A model generated the notes under the pieces. The model searched no databases. It saw only the letters and a program-made list of their open reading frames with translations, and was not told where the DNA came from. The position numbers and the translations under genes are program-made. From contig CAWFMY010000045.1 of assembly GCA_963816925.1 (NCBI GenBank), positions 62,001 through 126,000 of the forward strand: a stretch of 64,000 bases of DNA, given 5' to 3'. Source of the stretch: CAIWHR01 sp963816925 (lineage in GTDB: Bacteria > Pseudomonadota > Gammaproteobacteria > Burkholderiales > Casimicrobiaceae). This document shows, piece after piece, positions 37,738 through 46,830 of the stretch. Each line of letters opens with the position of its first letter. Position 1 is the stretch's first letter.

Positions 37738-40554
37738 TCAACCCTTAGGAATGAGCCGGCGATGCCGGCGCGTAAGGCTTTCCGGCGCGTCGAACTTCTC
37801 GCTCGCCGCCCACGCGGCGTCCTCCAGCCGTTGCGCTTCGTCGATCTTTCCGGCCTCGAAAAGCACATCGGCGCGGATCCGTTGCAGGTACGGCCCCATC
37901 CGCACGTCGTAGAAGCCTGCCCTGTGCTCCCAGAGGTCGAGTGCCACCGCACTTTCCGTCAGCGCGACTTCGAGGTCCTTGCGCGCCAGCGCAACGCGGG
38001 CGAGATCGCCGTGCGCGAGGGCGATGTGCGTGAGCTTGCGCTCGTGGGCCTGGCGCAGGATTTCGTCGAACTGCGCGGCCGCAGCCGCTAGATCGCCCTG
38101 GTCCAGGAGAAATCGGCCCCAGCGCTCCCGAATGCCGAGCAATGGCTGTTGGTCCGGCCGCATGTGCGCGACGTAGTCATCGAGCGACTTCTTCAGCATG
38201 ACCCGAGCTTCAGCTGCGCGGCCCGCCCGGTCGAGCGCATCGCCCAGCCGCCAGCGGACAAGGCGCAAGTCGAAATCATCGCGCGGATGCTGGGTCAGGT
38301 CGCGCTCGGCCATTTCAAGGAGCGGCACCGCCAACGCCGGGCGACCCTCCGCCGCGAGGGCTACACCGTAGTATTCGCGCACCTCGCTGGCGCCGGCCGC
38401 ATGTTGTGACGGCGGCGGCAAATGCGTCATGAGCGCCTCGAATTGCGTGTCCGCGCTTTGCCGCTCGCCAGCAAGATGAAGCGTGCGCGCGGCTTCCGCC
38501 CCCACGCTCCAATACGTCGCGAAATCCCGGCCACTCGTCCGCTCGGCAATGTCGGCGGCCTTGGCAAACATCGCGCTGGCGTTGAGGAGGTCGCCCGTTT
38601 GCTGATAAACCAGCGCGAGATTGCCGTAGATGGTCTGCAGCTCCGCATCGTTGCGCGCGCGCAGACCGTCGGCGACTTCCAGCGCCTGCCTGTGCAGCGC
38701 AATCGAGCCATCGTAATCACCGCGCATCTGATGGTCGCTGGCGAGTTCTTCGATCGCGGTCACGTAGCCGGTATTGCGTGGCGCGACGTTCTTGTAAATG
38801 GATACCCCTTTCTCGAACGCGGTGCGGCGCTCGGCGTCCTTTCCTTGCTCGGGGCGCAAGCGCTGGCCCTCGGCCACCCACCAGTCGGCACGCATCGTGC
38901 TGTTGTTGCGTCCGGCACGATCGAGCAGCGCATCGGCATCGTGCAGCAGCTTCGCGCAACGGTCGGATTGCTCGCTGCATGCATACGATGCCTGCTGGAC
39001 CGCGTCGTACAGCACGGGTTCGCTCAATTCGCCGTATTCCTTCTTCGCAAGCTCGATCTTGCGCGCGTTCAGTGCCACGCTGCGATCGGCGACGCCGAGT
39101 TCGCGATAGATGTCGGCCACCGTGCCAAGCAAGGCGATCTGCGTAGGCGGGTCGTTCGCGAATTCGCGCTCGATGCGCGTTGCTCCGAGGTCGAGCAGTT
39201 CGCGCGCGGTGATTTCGCCGCGCGGCTTGTCGGAGGCGATGCGCGGATCGCTTGCGCTGAAAATCTCGACCAGGAATGCCTTGACGGCCTCGGCGCGGCG
39301 CGCCTGCTGGGCGGCCTCGTTGGCCTCCCACGCGACGATGGCGACACCGATTGCGATAGCCGCTAGCAGTACCGCGGCGAACCCCGTGCCGAGACGATGC
39401 CGGCGCACAAACTTCGCCGCCAGGGAAAGCTGGCTGATGCGCTGCGCGACGATGGGCTCGTGGGCGCGATAGCGCTTGAGGTCAGCTGCGAATGCTTCGA
39501 CCGACCCGTAGCGCTTCTCCGGCGATGGGTCGATCGCCTTGGCCAGGATTGCGTCGAGGTCACCCCGTATCGCTCGTCGCAGCCTTGCGGGATCGCTACC
39601 ACCAACGGTCGCGGAGAACTCCGGATCGACCCGCGTGGAGCAACGCGGCGGTTCCGCGGCCGGCACAGACGCGTCGGCAAAAGGCCGGCGCCCGCTTAGA
39701 AGTTCAAACAGCATTGCGCCCAGCGCGTAGACATCCGCACGCGTGGTGACGGTCATTCCGGCAATCTGCTCCGGCGCCGAATAGCCGGGGGTCGCCATCC
39801 GATGCCCCATGCGTGTCAGCGTGCTGCCTTCGGACGGGAGGTCGTCCGTCGCGAGCAGCTTGGCGATCCCGAAGTCCAGGAGCTTCACGTCGCCACCGGC
39901 GGTGACGAGCACATTCGACGGCTTCAGGTCGCGATGCACGACAAGACGTGCATGCGCATATTCGACGGCATCCATGACCTGCAGCATAAGCGCGAGTCGC
40001 TGCTCGATGCCGGCACGCCGCTCACGGCACCACTGCGTGATCGGCACGCCGTCGACATATTCCAGCGCAAGATACGGCCGGCCGTTGGCGGCGAGTCCTG
40101 CGTCGTAGAGCGTCGCGATGTGCGGATGATTGAGGCGGGCAAGGATGTTGCGTTCGCGCGCGAAGCGTTCGCGCACGGCGCCGGCAAGCAGGTGGACGTG
40201 CGGCAGCTTGAGCGCCACATCGCGGTCGAGCTGGCCGTCGGAGCGCCGCGCAAGCCAGACAACGCCCATGCCGCCCGTACCGATCTCGCGTACCAGCCGA
40301 TAGTTGCCGATGACGGCACCCGCTTGCACATCCTCGTCAGGTTCCCTGTCGATTCGCGGCCGCTCGAGATATTCGGGTGCGGTCGCGGCGCCTGCGTGCC
40401 CCAGAACGCGCCGCAGCCACGCGCCGGCTGCCGGATCGCGGAGCTCTTGCGTAGCCAGCCAATCCGCGCGAGCGTCGTCCGGCAATTCGAGCGCCTCATC
40501 GAGCAGACGCGAGAAATCGGGCCAGCGGCCGTGCGGCAGCGATGTCTCGTTCAC
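37738..40554 (-). CDS. Membrane Ser/Thr protein kinase with C-terminal TPR region
   Basis: A 938-residue protein. The kinase domain (about 85–370) has the glycine loop REIGTGGMGVVWLARR, the Lys of DVALKLP, HRDLKPSNVLV (catalytic Asp), LLDFGIAK (DFG) and ATPGYSAPEQ, so it should be active and of the RD type. One helix near residue 405 (GFAAVLLAAIAIGVAIVAW) crosses the membrane. The C-terminal half is helical TPR-like repeats, for example YGNLALVYQQTGDLLNASAMFAKAADIAER. GTG 40554 overlaps the stop of the ECF gene as GTGA, so the pair is coupled. Kinases of this layout are the partners of the ECF sigma factors encoded upstream. The topology places the TPR part in the periplasm, where it could sense a partner (inference). 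Confidence 0.9.
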   Translation of the reverse strand: MNETSLPHGRWPDFSRLLDEALELPDDARADWLATQELRDPAAGAWLRRVLGHAGAATAPEYLERPRIDREPDEDVQAGAVIGNYRLVREIGTGGMGVVWLARRSDGQLDRDVALKLPHVHLLAGAVRERFARERNILARLNHPHIATLYDAGLAANGRPYLALEYVDGVPITQWCRERRAGIEQRLALMLQVMDAVEYAHARLVVHRDLKPSNVLVTAGGDVKLLDFGIAKLLATDDLPSEGSTLTRMGHRMATPGYSAPEQIAGMTVTTRADVYALGAMLFELLSGRRPFADASVPAAEPPRCSTRVDPEFSATVGGSDPARLRRAIRGDLDAILAKAIDPSPEKRYGSVEAFAADLKRYRAHEPIVAQRISQLSLAAKFVRRHRLGTGFAAVLLAAIAIGVAIVAWEANEAAQQARRAEAVKAFLVEIFSASDPRIASDKPRGEITARELLDLGATRIEREFANDPPTQIALLGTVADIYRELGVADRSVALNARKIELAKKEYGELSEPVLYDAVQQASYACSEQSDRCAKLLHDADALLDRAGRNNSTMRADWWVAEGQRLRPEQGKDAERRTAFEKGVSIYKNVAPRNTGYVTAIEELASDHQMRGDYDGSIALHRQALEVADGLRARNDAELQTIYGNLALVYQQTGDLLNASAMFAKAADIAERTSGRDFATYWSVGAEAARTLHLAGERQSADTQFEALMTHLPPPSQHAAGASEVREYYGVALAAEGRPALAVPLLEMAERDLTQHPRDDFDLRLVRWRLGDALDRAGRAAEARVMLKKSLDDYVAHMRPDQQPLLGIRERWGRFLLDQGDLAAAAAQFDEILRQAHERKLTHIALAHGDLARVALARKDLEVALTESAVALDLWEHRAGFYDVRMGPYLQRIRADVLFEAGKIDEAQRLEDAAWAASEKFDAPESLTRRHRRLIPKG

Positions 40555-41099
40555 GGGCCTAGCATTTCGCGCAGCAACAGGCGCGCCTTGTCCCAGTCGC
40601 GCCCGACCGTGCGCACGGTGACGTCCAGGATCTCCGCGATCTCCGGGTCGGAGAGTCCGCCGAAATAGCGCATTTCGACGACCTTTCCCAACCGCGGCTC
40701 GAGCGCCTCGAGCTCGCGCAGCGCCTCGTGAATGCGCAGCGGCTCGTCGGTCGAGCCCGGATCCGCGATTGTCATCGTCATCCCGACGTGCTGGACGTCG
40801 CCGCCGCGGCGCTGCGACATGCGTTCGCGCACGAGATCGACGATGACCGAGCGCATGACGCGTGATGCGTAGGCGAAGAACCGGCTCCGGTCGTCGATCC
40901 GCAGCGTCTTGACGCCGGCCAGTTTCACGTACGACTCGTTGACGAGCGATGTGGTGTCGAGCAGCGTCGATTGGCCGTCGCGGTACAGGCGGGAATGTGC
41001 GAGCAGCTTGAGTTCCGAGTACGCGGCGCTCCACAGCGCGTCGACGGGCGCGCCGTCTGCGCCTGCGCCCTCGTTGATCAGCCGAGTGAATTCACCCAC
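40551..41099 (-). CDS. ECF-like RNA polymerase sigma factor (Sig-70_X6 type)
   Basis: A 182-residue sigma factor with region 2 (SLVNESYVKLAGVKTLRIDDRSRFFAYASRVMRSVIVDLVRERM) and region 4 (LEPRLGKVVEMRYFGGLSDPEIAEILDVTVRTVGRDWDKARLLLREML). RSRFFAYA and the WDKARLLL end are typical of the Sig-70_X6 group (TIGR02999), which is usually encoded next to a Ser/Thr kinase with TPR repeats rather than an anti-sigma factor. GTG 41099 is favoured because GAGGGG lies six bases before; GTG 41105 is possible. Its stop overlaps the kinase start. It is divergent from the beta-helix operon (115 bp gap), which it may control (inference). Confidence 0.88.
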   Translation of the reverse strand: MGEFTRLINEGAGADGAPVDALWSAAYSELKLLAHSRLYRDGQSTLLDTTSLVNESYVKLAGVKTLRIDDRSRFFAYASRVMRSVIVDLVRERMSQRRGGDVQHVGMTMTIADPGSTDEPLRIHEALRELEALEPRLGKVVEMRYFGGLSDPEIAEILDVTVRTVGRDWDKARLLLREMLGP

Positions 41100-41117
41100 G
41101 ACCACCCCCTCGGCGGG

Positions 41118-41126
41118 ATTGTAGCA
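41118..41126 (-). promoter_or_regulatory. Extended -10 element of the ECF–kinase operon
   Basis: On the minus strand TGCTACAAT ends about 19 bases before the sigma factor start. It resembles a housekeeping sigma70 extended -10, so the operon can be expressed without its own product. No clear promoter was found facing the beta-helix operon on the other side. Confidence 0.45.
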
Positions 41127-41213
41127 ACCCCGACCCCGGGTTTTCGGCGGGATGTCCGAATTCGGCTCCGGATTCCGTTTGAACTGGCAGAAGGCAAACT
41201 CGGGAGGGTGTCG

Positions 41214-43418
41214 ATGGATGTCCAATCCACGGAGCGGAGTCGGGCCGACCGGCTTCAGGGCACCTGCCGATGCATCGTGGCGGTGATGGCGGCAGCCATC
41301 AGCCCTCTTCTGCTGGCCAATACCATAACGGTCGACGATGCGAGCTCGGGCAGCGTCCCCGGCAAGTGCACCGTTCAGGACGCGTTCGTCGCCGCGAACA
41401 CCAACGCGACGGTCAATGGCTGTGCCGCAGGCAGTGTCGGGGTCGACACAATTGTGTTTGCGCCGGGGATCACGAACATCGTCCTGGCGGATCGGTTCCC
41501 GCCGGGTTTCGGCAGCTACGGGCTCGAGGCAAAGGAGGACCTGATCGTCGACGGCGGTGCGGTCGCCGGCAGCGGCGTCCCGGTTGTGACGATCACCCGC
41601 AGCAATGCGGTGGGTGTACCGGTATTCGGAATGATCTTCGCGTCGGGGCACGGCGGAGGAGGCGGGCCGAGCTTCAATTTCACGCTCAAGGGCATGAAGA
41701 TCACCGGCGCAGTGATAGCTGGTGCATTGCTTGGCGACAATGTCACGGTGAGTGACAGCGTTATTGACGGGAACGAGGGAAGTTCCAGCAATGGCGGCAT
41801 ACGTGCCGATACGTTGACGATCACGGATTCCACGGTCAGCAACAACTCATTCGGCAACGGTGCGGGAATCGCGGCGAACACGCTGATCCTCACGAACACG
41901 ACGGTTTCGGGCAATTCCGGCGACCCCGGTGGTATCTACGCGAACATAGCAACGCTGACGAACGCGACGATCAGCGGGAATACCTCAGCGGGTGCTGGCT
42001 CCACCGCTGGAATGTCGCTCAACGGCGGGACATTGAAATTTGTCACGATCACCGGCAACGCAATCACCGGCGGCGCCGGATCGGTCAGCGTTGGCCTGCT
42101 GTACGGCAGCGTCTACCCGGTCTCGTTCAGTCACGTGGTAATCGCCGGCAATCTGGGTAGTGCCGGCAGTTCTGACTTCGACGCCAGGTTCGCGCAGGCG
42201 AACACCATCCTGGGCGACCACAGCTGGATCGGCGCGCTGGGCGCCGCCGGCCAGTTCAGCATCGCGAGCGGGGTCTTGGTCGCTTCGTGCGCCTCGACCA
42301 ACTTCGGTCCCCTGGCCAACAATGGTGGCGGCAAGGCAACGCACGCGCTGCTCCCCGGATCATGCCTCATCGATGCGGGGGCGGCCTGCCCGTCGACGCC
42401 GCTGCCCTTCGACGAGCGCGGCGCCGGCTTCAGTCGCTGCGCGAATGGCGCGCTCGACATCGGCGCATTCGAGTCGCAGGTTGCACCGCCGCCGGGCGCG
42501 CAGCGCACGTTCGTATCTGGCCAGGGGCTCGATATCAACGCGTGTTCGATCAGCGCGCCATGCCGGACCTTCGCGGTCGCGATCAGCCGTACGGCCGCGG
42601 GCGGGGAGGTGGTGATCAAGGATTCGGCGGGCTACGGTCCGGTCACGATCTCGAAGCCGATCTCCATCGTCGCGCCGGCGGGCATCTACGCGGGCGTCTC
42701 GGTGCTGAGCGGCACCGGCATCATTGTCAGTCCGGGCAGCGGGCGCGTAGCTCTGAAGGGGCTGGTGATCAGCGGGCTGGGTGGGGTGCACGGCATCGAT
42801 TTTCAGAGCGGCGACGTCCTCGATCTCGATGATGTGACGGTAAAGGGCTTCGGCGCCGCGGGCAGTTTCGGCTTGCGCGCGATGCCGTCCGCCGACGGGC
42901 AAGTGCGTATACGCAACTCGGTGTTCAGCGCCAACGACACCGGCGTCGGTGCGCTGCCGCCCGGCGGTACCGCGGTGGAGATGCGCATCGATCGCTCGAA
43001 ATTCCTGAGCAATGCACACGGCCTGAGCTTCGCAGGCGCAAACACCCGCGCCATTGTCACAAACAGCACCATCAGCAGCGGCGCCACCGGAGTGACGGTA
43101 CAGCCGGGAATCCCGGGCGCCGCGGCCAAAGTCGAGATCCGAAACACCACAATCGGCAACAACAGTATCGCCGGGCTGTTGATGGGCGTCATGGCGAGCG
43201 CGCCGGCGACGGTCAGCCTCACCTCCTCGCAGGTTTCGGAGAACAACGCCGGCGTCGCGGTCAACGCCGGCAGCGCTGTCTACGTCTCGGACACCACAAT
43301 CACCCGCAACACGACAGGGATCAGCGTAGCGGCGGGAGTGGCGGTGTCGCTCGGGGACAACCGCGTCACCGGCAACCTGACGGATGGCAGTTTCACTTCG
43401 ACCGTGGGAAAGCAATGA
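41214..43418 (+). CDS. Two-domain secreted beta-helix protein: choice-of-anchor-Q-type helix fused to QRTFV module (copy 2)
   Basis: A 734-residue protein. After a signal sequence (IVAVMAAAISPLLLANT) comes a beta-helix opened by GKCTVQDAFVAANTNATVNGC, a variant of the CSLREAI N-cap, and closed by NGALDIGAFESQ, the usual end of choice-of-anchor-Q proteins. At about residue 429 a second complete unit begins: GAQRTFVSGQGLDINACSISAPCRTF, EVVIKDSAGYGPVTISKPISIVAPAGIYAGVSV, then rungs and the end LGDNRVTGNLTDGSFTS. GGGAGGG stands before ATG 41214. First gene of a likely four-gene operon with the next three. The two parts look joined from separate proteins. Confidence 0.85.
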   Translation: MDVQSTERSRADRLQGTCRCIVAVMAAAISPLLLANTITVDDASSGSVPGKCTVQDAFVAANTNATVNGCAAGSVGVDTIVFAPGITNIVLADRFPPGFGSYGLEAKEDLIVDGGAVAGSGVPVVTITRSNAVGVPVFGMIFASGHGGGGGPSFNFTLKGMKITGAVIAGALLGDNVTVSDSVIDGNEGSSSNGGIRADTLTITDSTVSNNSFGNGAGIAANTLILTNTTVSGNSGDPGGIYANIATLTNATISGNTSAGAGSTAGMSLNGGTLKFVTITGNAITGGAGSVSVGLLYGSVYPVSFSHVVIAGNLGSAGSSDFDARFAQANTILGDHSWIGALGAAGQFSIASGVLVASCASTNFGPLANNGGGKATHALLPGSCLIDAGAACPSTPLPFDERGAGFSRCANGALDIGAFESQVAPPPGAQRTFVSGQGLDINACSISAPCRTFAVAISRTAAGGEVVIKDSAGYGPVTISKPISIVAPAGIYAGVSVLSGTGIIVSPGSGRVALKGLVISGLGGVHGIDFQSGDVLDLDDVTVKGFGAAGSFGLRAMPSADGQVRIRNSVFSANDTGVGALPPGGTAVEMRIDRSKFLSNAHGLSFAGANTRAIVTNSTISSGATGVTVQPGIPGAAAKVEIRNTTIGNNSIAGLLMGVMASAPATVSLTSSQVSENNAGVAVNAGSAVYVSDTTITRNTTGISVAAGVAVSLGDNRVTGNLTDGSFTSTVGKQ

Positions 43419-43481
43419 AGGCCGGCGGAGTACTGACGTAAGCGCCACGAGAGTTCGATTTCAACTGCAACGGAGAAGACG

Positions 43482-44477
43482 ATGACTACTTCCAACACGC
43501 GGGCGTCGGCTCTCGCCTTGGCGATCTTGTGCGCAGCGACAATGCAGGACGCTGTCGCGGCGATTCAGCGGACTTTCGTATCCGGAAGCGGGCTCGACAG
43601 CAACGCGTGCTCGCTCGCCGCGCCGTGCCGGGGCTTTGCGGCGGCGCTTGCGCAGACCCTGCCGGGGGGCGAGGTGGTAGTGCTCGATTCGGCAGGCTAC
43701 GGTCCCGTAACCATCAGCCAGGCGGTGACGCTGGTGGCGCCGTCCGGGGTCTATGCGGGGATCAGTGTGTTCGCCGGGGCCGGCATCACCATCAACGCCG
43801 CGGCCGGCGACAAGGTGACCCTGCGCGGGCTGACCATCAACGGTCTGGGAGGCGCCACGGGAATCGCATTCAACTCCGGTAATGCGCTGTACCTCGACGG
43901 AATCGTAGTGTCAGGGTTTACAGGAGGAGTCGGGGTGGCAGCGGGGCTCGGGAGCGGCACGGCAGATTTGTTCATCCAGGATTCGGCCTTTCGCGACAAT
44001 GCCACCGGGCTTGCGACCGTCACCACCAGCGGCGTCCTGACGCTTGCCGTGGAGCGCTCGATGTTCGAGCGCAACGGGGTAGGGGCGTCGATTTCGGGCA
44101 ACACCCTGGGCTCGATCCACGGCAGCACGTTGGCGGGCGGGGGCACCGGATTGGCGGCGGGCAGCGCTGCGCATACGGTGAAGTTGGAGTTGCGCGATTG
44201 CACGATCTCCGACAACACCGGGAACGGAGTGGTCGCGGTGACGGGTGGAACAACGTCTACCGCGCTCTCCGTGGTGTCCTCGCTTGTCTCGGGAAATCTG
44301 ATCGGCGTCAGCGCGGTTGGAAGCGCCAACAGCATCTACGCGTCAGACAACACGATCACCCGCAACACGACCGGGATCAACTTCAGCGCATCGGCGACAC
44401 TGGTCTCAGGCGGCGATAACCGGCTGATCAACAACGTCACCGACGGCAGCTTCTCGTCGACCAGCCCGAAGATCTGA
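43482..44477 (+). CDS. Secreted beta-helix protein, QRTFV module copy 3
   Basis: A 331-residue protein: signal peptide (ALALAILCAATMQDAVAA), then IQRTFVSGSGLDSNACSLAAPCRGFAAALAQTLPGGEVVVLDSAGYGPVTISQAVTLVAPSGVYAGISVFAG. The middle holds rungs such as LFIQDSAFRDNATGLATV and LELRDCTISDNTGNGV. The end SGGDNRLINNVTDGSFSSTS matches the ends of copies 2, 6 and 7. GGAGAAGACG precedes the ATG. The next copy starts 8 bp after its stop, so they are cotranscribed. Closest relative in the window is copy 6 (330 residues, opposite strand). No enzyme motif is seen. Confidence 0.85.
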   Translation: MTTSNTRASALALAILCAATMQDAVAAIQRTFVSGSGLDSNACSLAAPCRGFAAALAQTLPGGEVVVLDSAGYGPVTISQAVTLVAPSGVYAGISVFAGAGITINAAAGDKVTLRGLTINGLGGATGIAFNSGNALYLDGIVVSGFTGGVGVAAGLGSGTADLFIQDSAFRDNATGLATVTTSGVLTLAVERSMFERNGVGASISGNTLGSIHGSTLAGGGTGLAAGSAAHTVKLELRDCTISDNTGNGVVAVTGGTTSTALSVVSSLVSGNLIGVSAVGSANSIYASDNTITRNTTGINFSASATLVSGGDNRLINNVTDGSFSSTSPKI

Positions 44478-44485
44478 GCGCGACC

Positions 44486-45535
44486 ATGCCAGTCGCCCGC
44501 ATCGCCGCACTCGTGCTCGGTCTGTTCTCAGTCACGCTGGCCCACGCGACTGTCCAACGCACCTTTGTCGCCTCCACCGGCAGCGACGCCAATACCGCAT
44601 TCAATTGTTCCCTCGTGAACCCGTGCCGTGGCTTCGCGGCGGCGATCAGCGTCACGAGCCCGAAGGGCGAAGTGATCGTCCTCGACTCGGCGGCATACGG
44701 TGTAATTCCCGCGATTACAAAGTCGATTTCCATCACCGCGCCGGCCGGCGTCTACGCCGGCATTTCGGTGTTCGCGGGCGATGGCATCACCATCAACGCC
44801 AGTGCGACGGACACCGTGGTGCTGCGCGGCTTGACGATCAATGGACAGGGTGGCGCCAATGGCATCACGATCACCAATGCCCTCGTCGTGCACGTTGAGA
44901 ACTGCGTGATCGCGAACATGGTCGGCATCGGCATCAATCAGGCGAAGGGCCTGCTCGACGTGAAGGACACGATTGTGCGCAACAATGGCAACATCGGCGT
45001 CTATGTCATTGGCGCGGCACAAGCGGCTCTTGATCGCGTACGCCTCGAAGGCAACAATACCGGGCTCGCGGCGGAGTTCGGGGGGCAAGTTGCAATGCAG
45101 GACAGCGTCGTGACGGGAAGCAACAACATCGGGGTCTTGGCCACCAATCCCGCGGCTACGCACTCGCAGGTGACAATTGCCCGCTCCCTGATCTCGTCGA
45201 ACGCCTATGGCATATATGTGGATGGGAACAGCGTGACGGCTTTGGCGAACGTTGCCAGTACTGAAACCTCGATATCGAGCAACGGCGTCGGAGTTCATGT
45301 CACCGGCGACAGCGGCACCGTTCATTTGACACGCGACGTCGTCACGCTCAATGGTACGGGGCTTGAAGCGGAAGCAGGGGGAGTGGCCTGGATCGATGGA
45401 AACAATATGCTTCACAATTTTTCCGCCGATGTCAGCTACGCCGCCACCGCTCAGATAGGAACCGGTAATAACAATCTGGTCGGGTCCAAAGTGAGCGGCG
45501 GCTTCGTCTTTCCAATTACCAACTTTACGTTTTAA
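44486..45535 (+). CDS. Secreted beta-helix protein, QRTFV module copy 4
   Basis: A 349-residue protein: signal peptide MPVARIAALVLGLFSVTLAHA, then VQRTFVASTGSDANTAFNCSLVNPCRGF, KGEVIVLDSAAYGVIPAITKSISITAPAGVYAGISVFAGDG and LRGLTINGQGGANGITI. It is close to copy 5 up to about residue 230 (ENCVIANM..GINQAKGLL, DTIVRNNGN.GVYV, NNTGLAAEFGG), with 38 identical bases at one place (from about 44785). After that the two diverge, and the C-terminus ends in NNNLVGSKVSGGFVF. This is the pattern expected after tandem duplication with the C-terminal part changing faster. Confidence 0.85.
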   Translation: MPVARIAALVLGLFSVTLAHATVQRTFVASTGSDANTAFNCSLVNPCRGFAAAISVTSPKGEVIVLDSAAYGVIPAITKSISITAPAGVYAGISVFAGDGITINASATDTVVLRGLTINGQGGANGITITNALVVHVENCVIANMVGIGINQAKGLLDVKDTIVRNNGNIGVYVIGAAQAALDRVRLEGNNTGLAAEFGGQVAMQDSVVTGSNNIGVLATNPAATHSQVTIARSLISSNAYGIYVDGNSVTALANVASTETSISSNGVGVHVTGDSGTVHLTRDVVTLNGTGLEAEAGGVAWIDGNNMLHNFSADVSYAATAQIGTGNNNLVGSKVSGGFVFPITNFTF

Positions 45536-45577
45536 CCGAATATCGAGAGCCGAAAAATACGACTCACAGGAGCAACC

Positions 45578-46645
45578 ATGCCCGTCGTCCGCATCGCCGC
45601 AATCCTGCTCGGCCTAGTTTCCACTGCGCTGGCGCACGCCAGCAGCAGCCAGCGGACGTTTGTCGCGTCCACCGGCGTGGACACGAGCGCCGCATTCAAT
45701 TGTTCTCTCGTGGCGCCGTGCCGAAGCTTTGCGGCGGCGATCAGCGTCACGAGCCCGAAAGGCGAGGTCATCGTCCTCGACTCGGCGGCATATGGTGTAA
45801 TTCCTGCAATCACGAAGTCGATTTCCGTCACCGCACCGGCCGGCATCTACGCCGGCGTTTCGGTGTTCTCGGGCGACGGCATCACCATCAACGCCAGTGC
45901 GACGGACACCGTGGTGCTACGCGGGCTGACGATCAATGGTCAGGGCGGCGCCAACGGCATCACGATCACCAATGCCCTCGTCGTGCATGTCGAGAACTGC
46001 GTGATCGCGAACATGAATGGTCTCGGCATCAACCAGGCCAAGGGCCTGCTTGAAATAAAGGACACGATTGTGCGCAACAACGGCAACGTCGGTGTCTATG
46101 TGGTGGGTCCGGGGCAGGCCAATCTGGACCGTGTTCGCCTCGAAGCCAACAACACCGGACTGGCGGCGGAGTTCGGAGGCGCTGTCACGATGCAGGACAG
46201 CGTCGTTACGGGGAGCCCCAATATTGGAATATTGGCCAACAATCCCTTAGACACAGGCTCCCGGGTGACGATCTCCCGCTCCCTGATCTCATCCAACAAC
46301 TTTGGCATCTACGTCGATGCGACCGGTGAGACTGGGCCAGATCCTGCACAGGTCAGCATTTCCGACAGCACGATTTCGGAAAGCATCGTGGGAGTTCATG
46401 TAAGCAAGGGCGGATACGGGTTCTTGACCCGCAACAGAGTTACGGGAAATGGTACCGGGGTGGAGGTTACCCAAGCAAATGTATTCATGGATAACAATAA
46501 TTTGGTGGGGAACTTGGGGAACGCGCAGAACGTGGAGAGGGACATCATTACGGATGCCATAAGTTTCGTCTATACCCAGGGCAACAACCTGATTAACACC
46601 AATGCGGTTGTCCCTGCCAACGTACCTCCGACACCGCATTTCTGA
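45578..46645 (+). CDS. Secreted beta-helix protein, QRTFV module copy 5 (tandem duplicate of copy 4)
   Basis: A 355-residue protein: signal peptide MPVVRIAAILLGLVSTALAHAS, SQRTFVASTGVDTSAAFNCSLVAPCRSF, the same core as copy 4, and a different C-terminal part (QVSISDSTISESIVGVHVSKGGYGFLTRNRVTGNGTGVEV) ending in a loop rich in Asn and Pro. ACAGGAGCAACC precedes the ATG. The last 250 bases are visibly more A/T-rich than the rest of the operon. No anchoring signal. The gap to the next gene is 185 bp, so the operon probably ends here. Confidence 0.85.
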   Translation: MPVVRIAAILLGLVSTALAHASSSQRTFVASTGVDTSAAFNCSLVAPCRSFAAAISVTSPKGEVIVLDSAAYGVIPAITKSISVTAPAGIYAGVSVFSGDGITINASATDTVVLRGLTINGQGGANGITITNALVVHVENCVIANMNGLGINQAKGLLEIKDTIVRNNGNVGVYVVGPGQANLDRVRLEANNTGLAAEFGGAVTMQDSVVTGSPNIGILANNPLDTGSRVTISRSLISSNNFGIYVDATGETGPDPAQVSISDSTISESIVGVHVSKGGYGFLTRNRVTGNGTGVEVTQANVFMDNNNLVGNLGNAQNVERDIITDAISFVYTQGNNLINTNAVVPANVPPTPHF

Positions 46646-46830
46646 CATCGAGTCGGATTGCGAAAGGTGCGAACCGTGAAACGCGCACATTGGCGCGATT
46701 GCGACTCCGACGCGTTCGGAATCGATCCGACAAGCAACGCGGTCACTTCGATTGCCGCAGGGCTAAACAATTGTTTTGTTGGCGCCTGTGCCATACTGGG
46801 CCGCGAATCCGATTCTTCAGGGAGCCCAGA

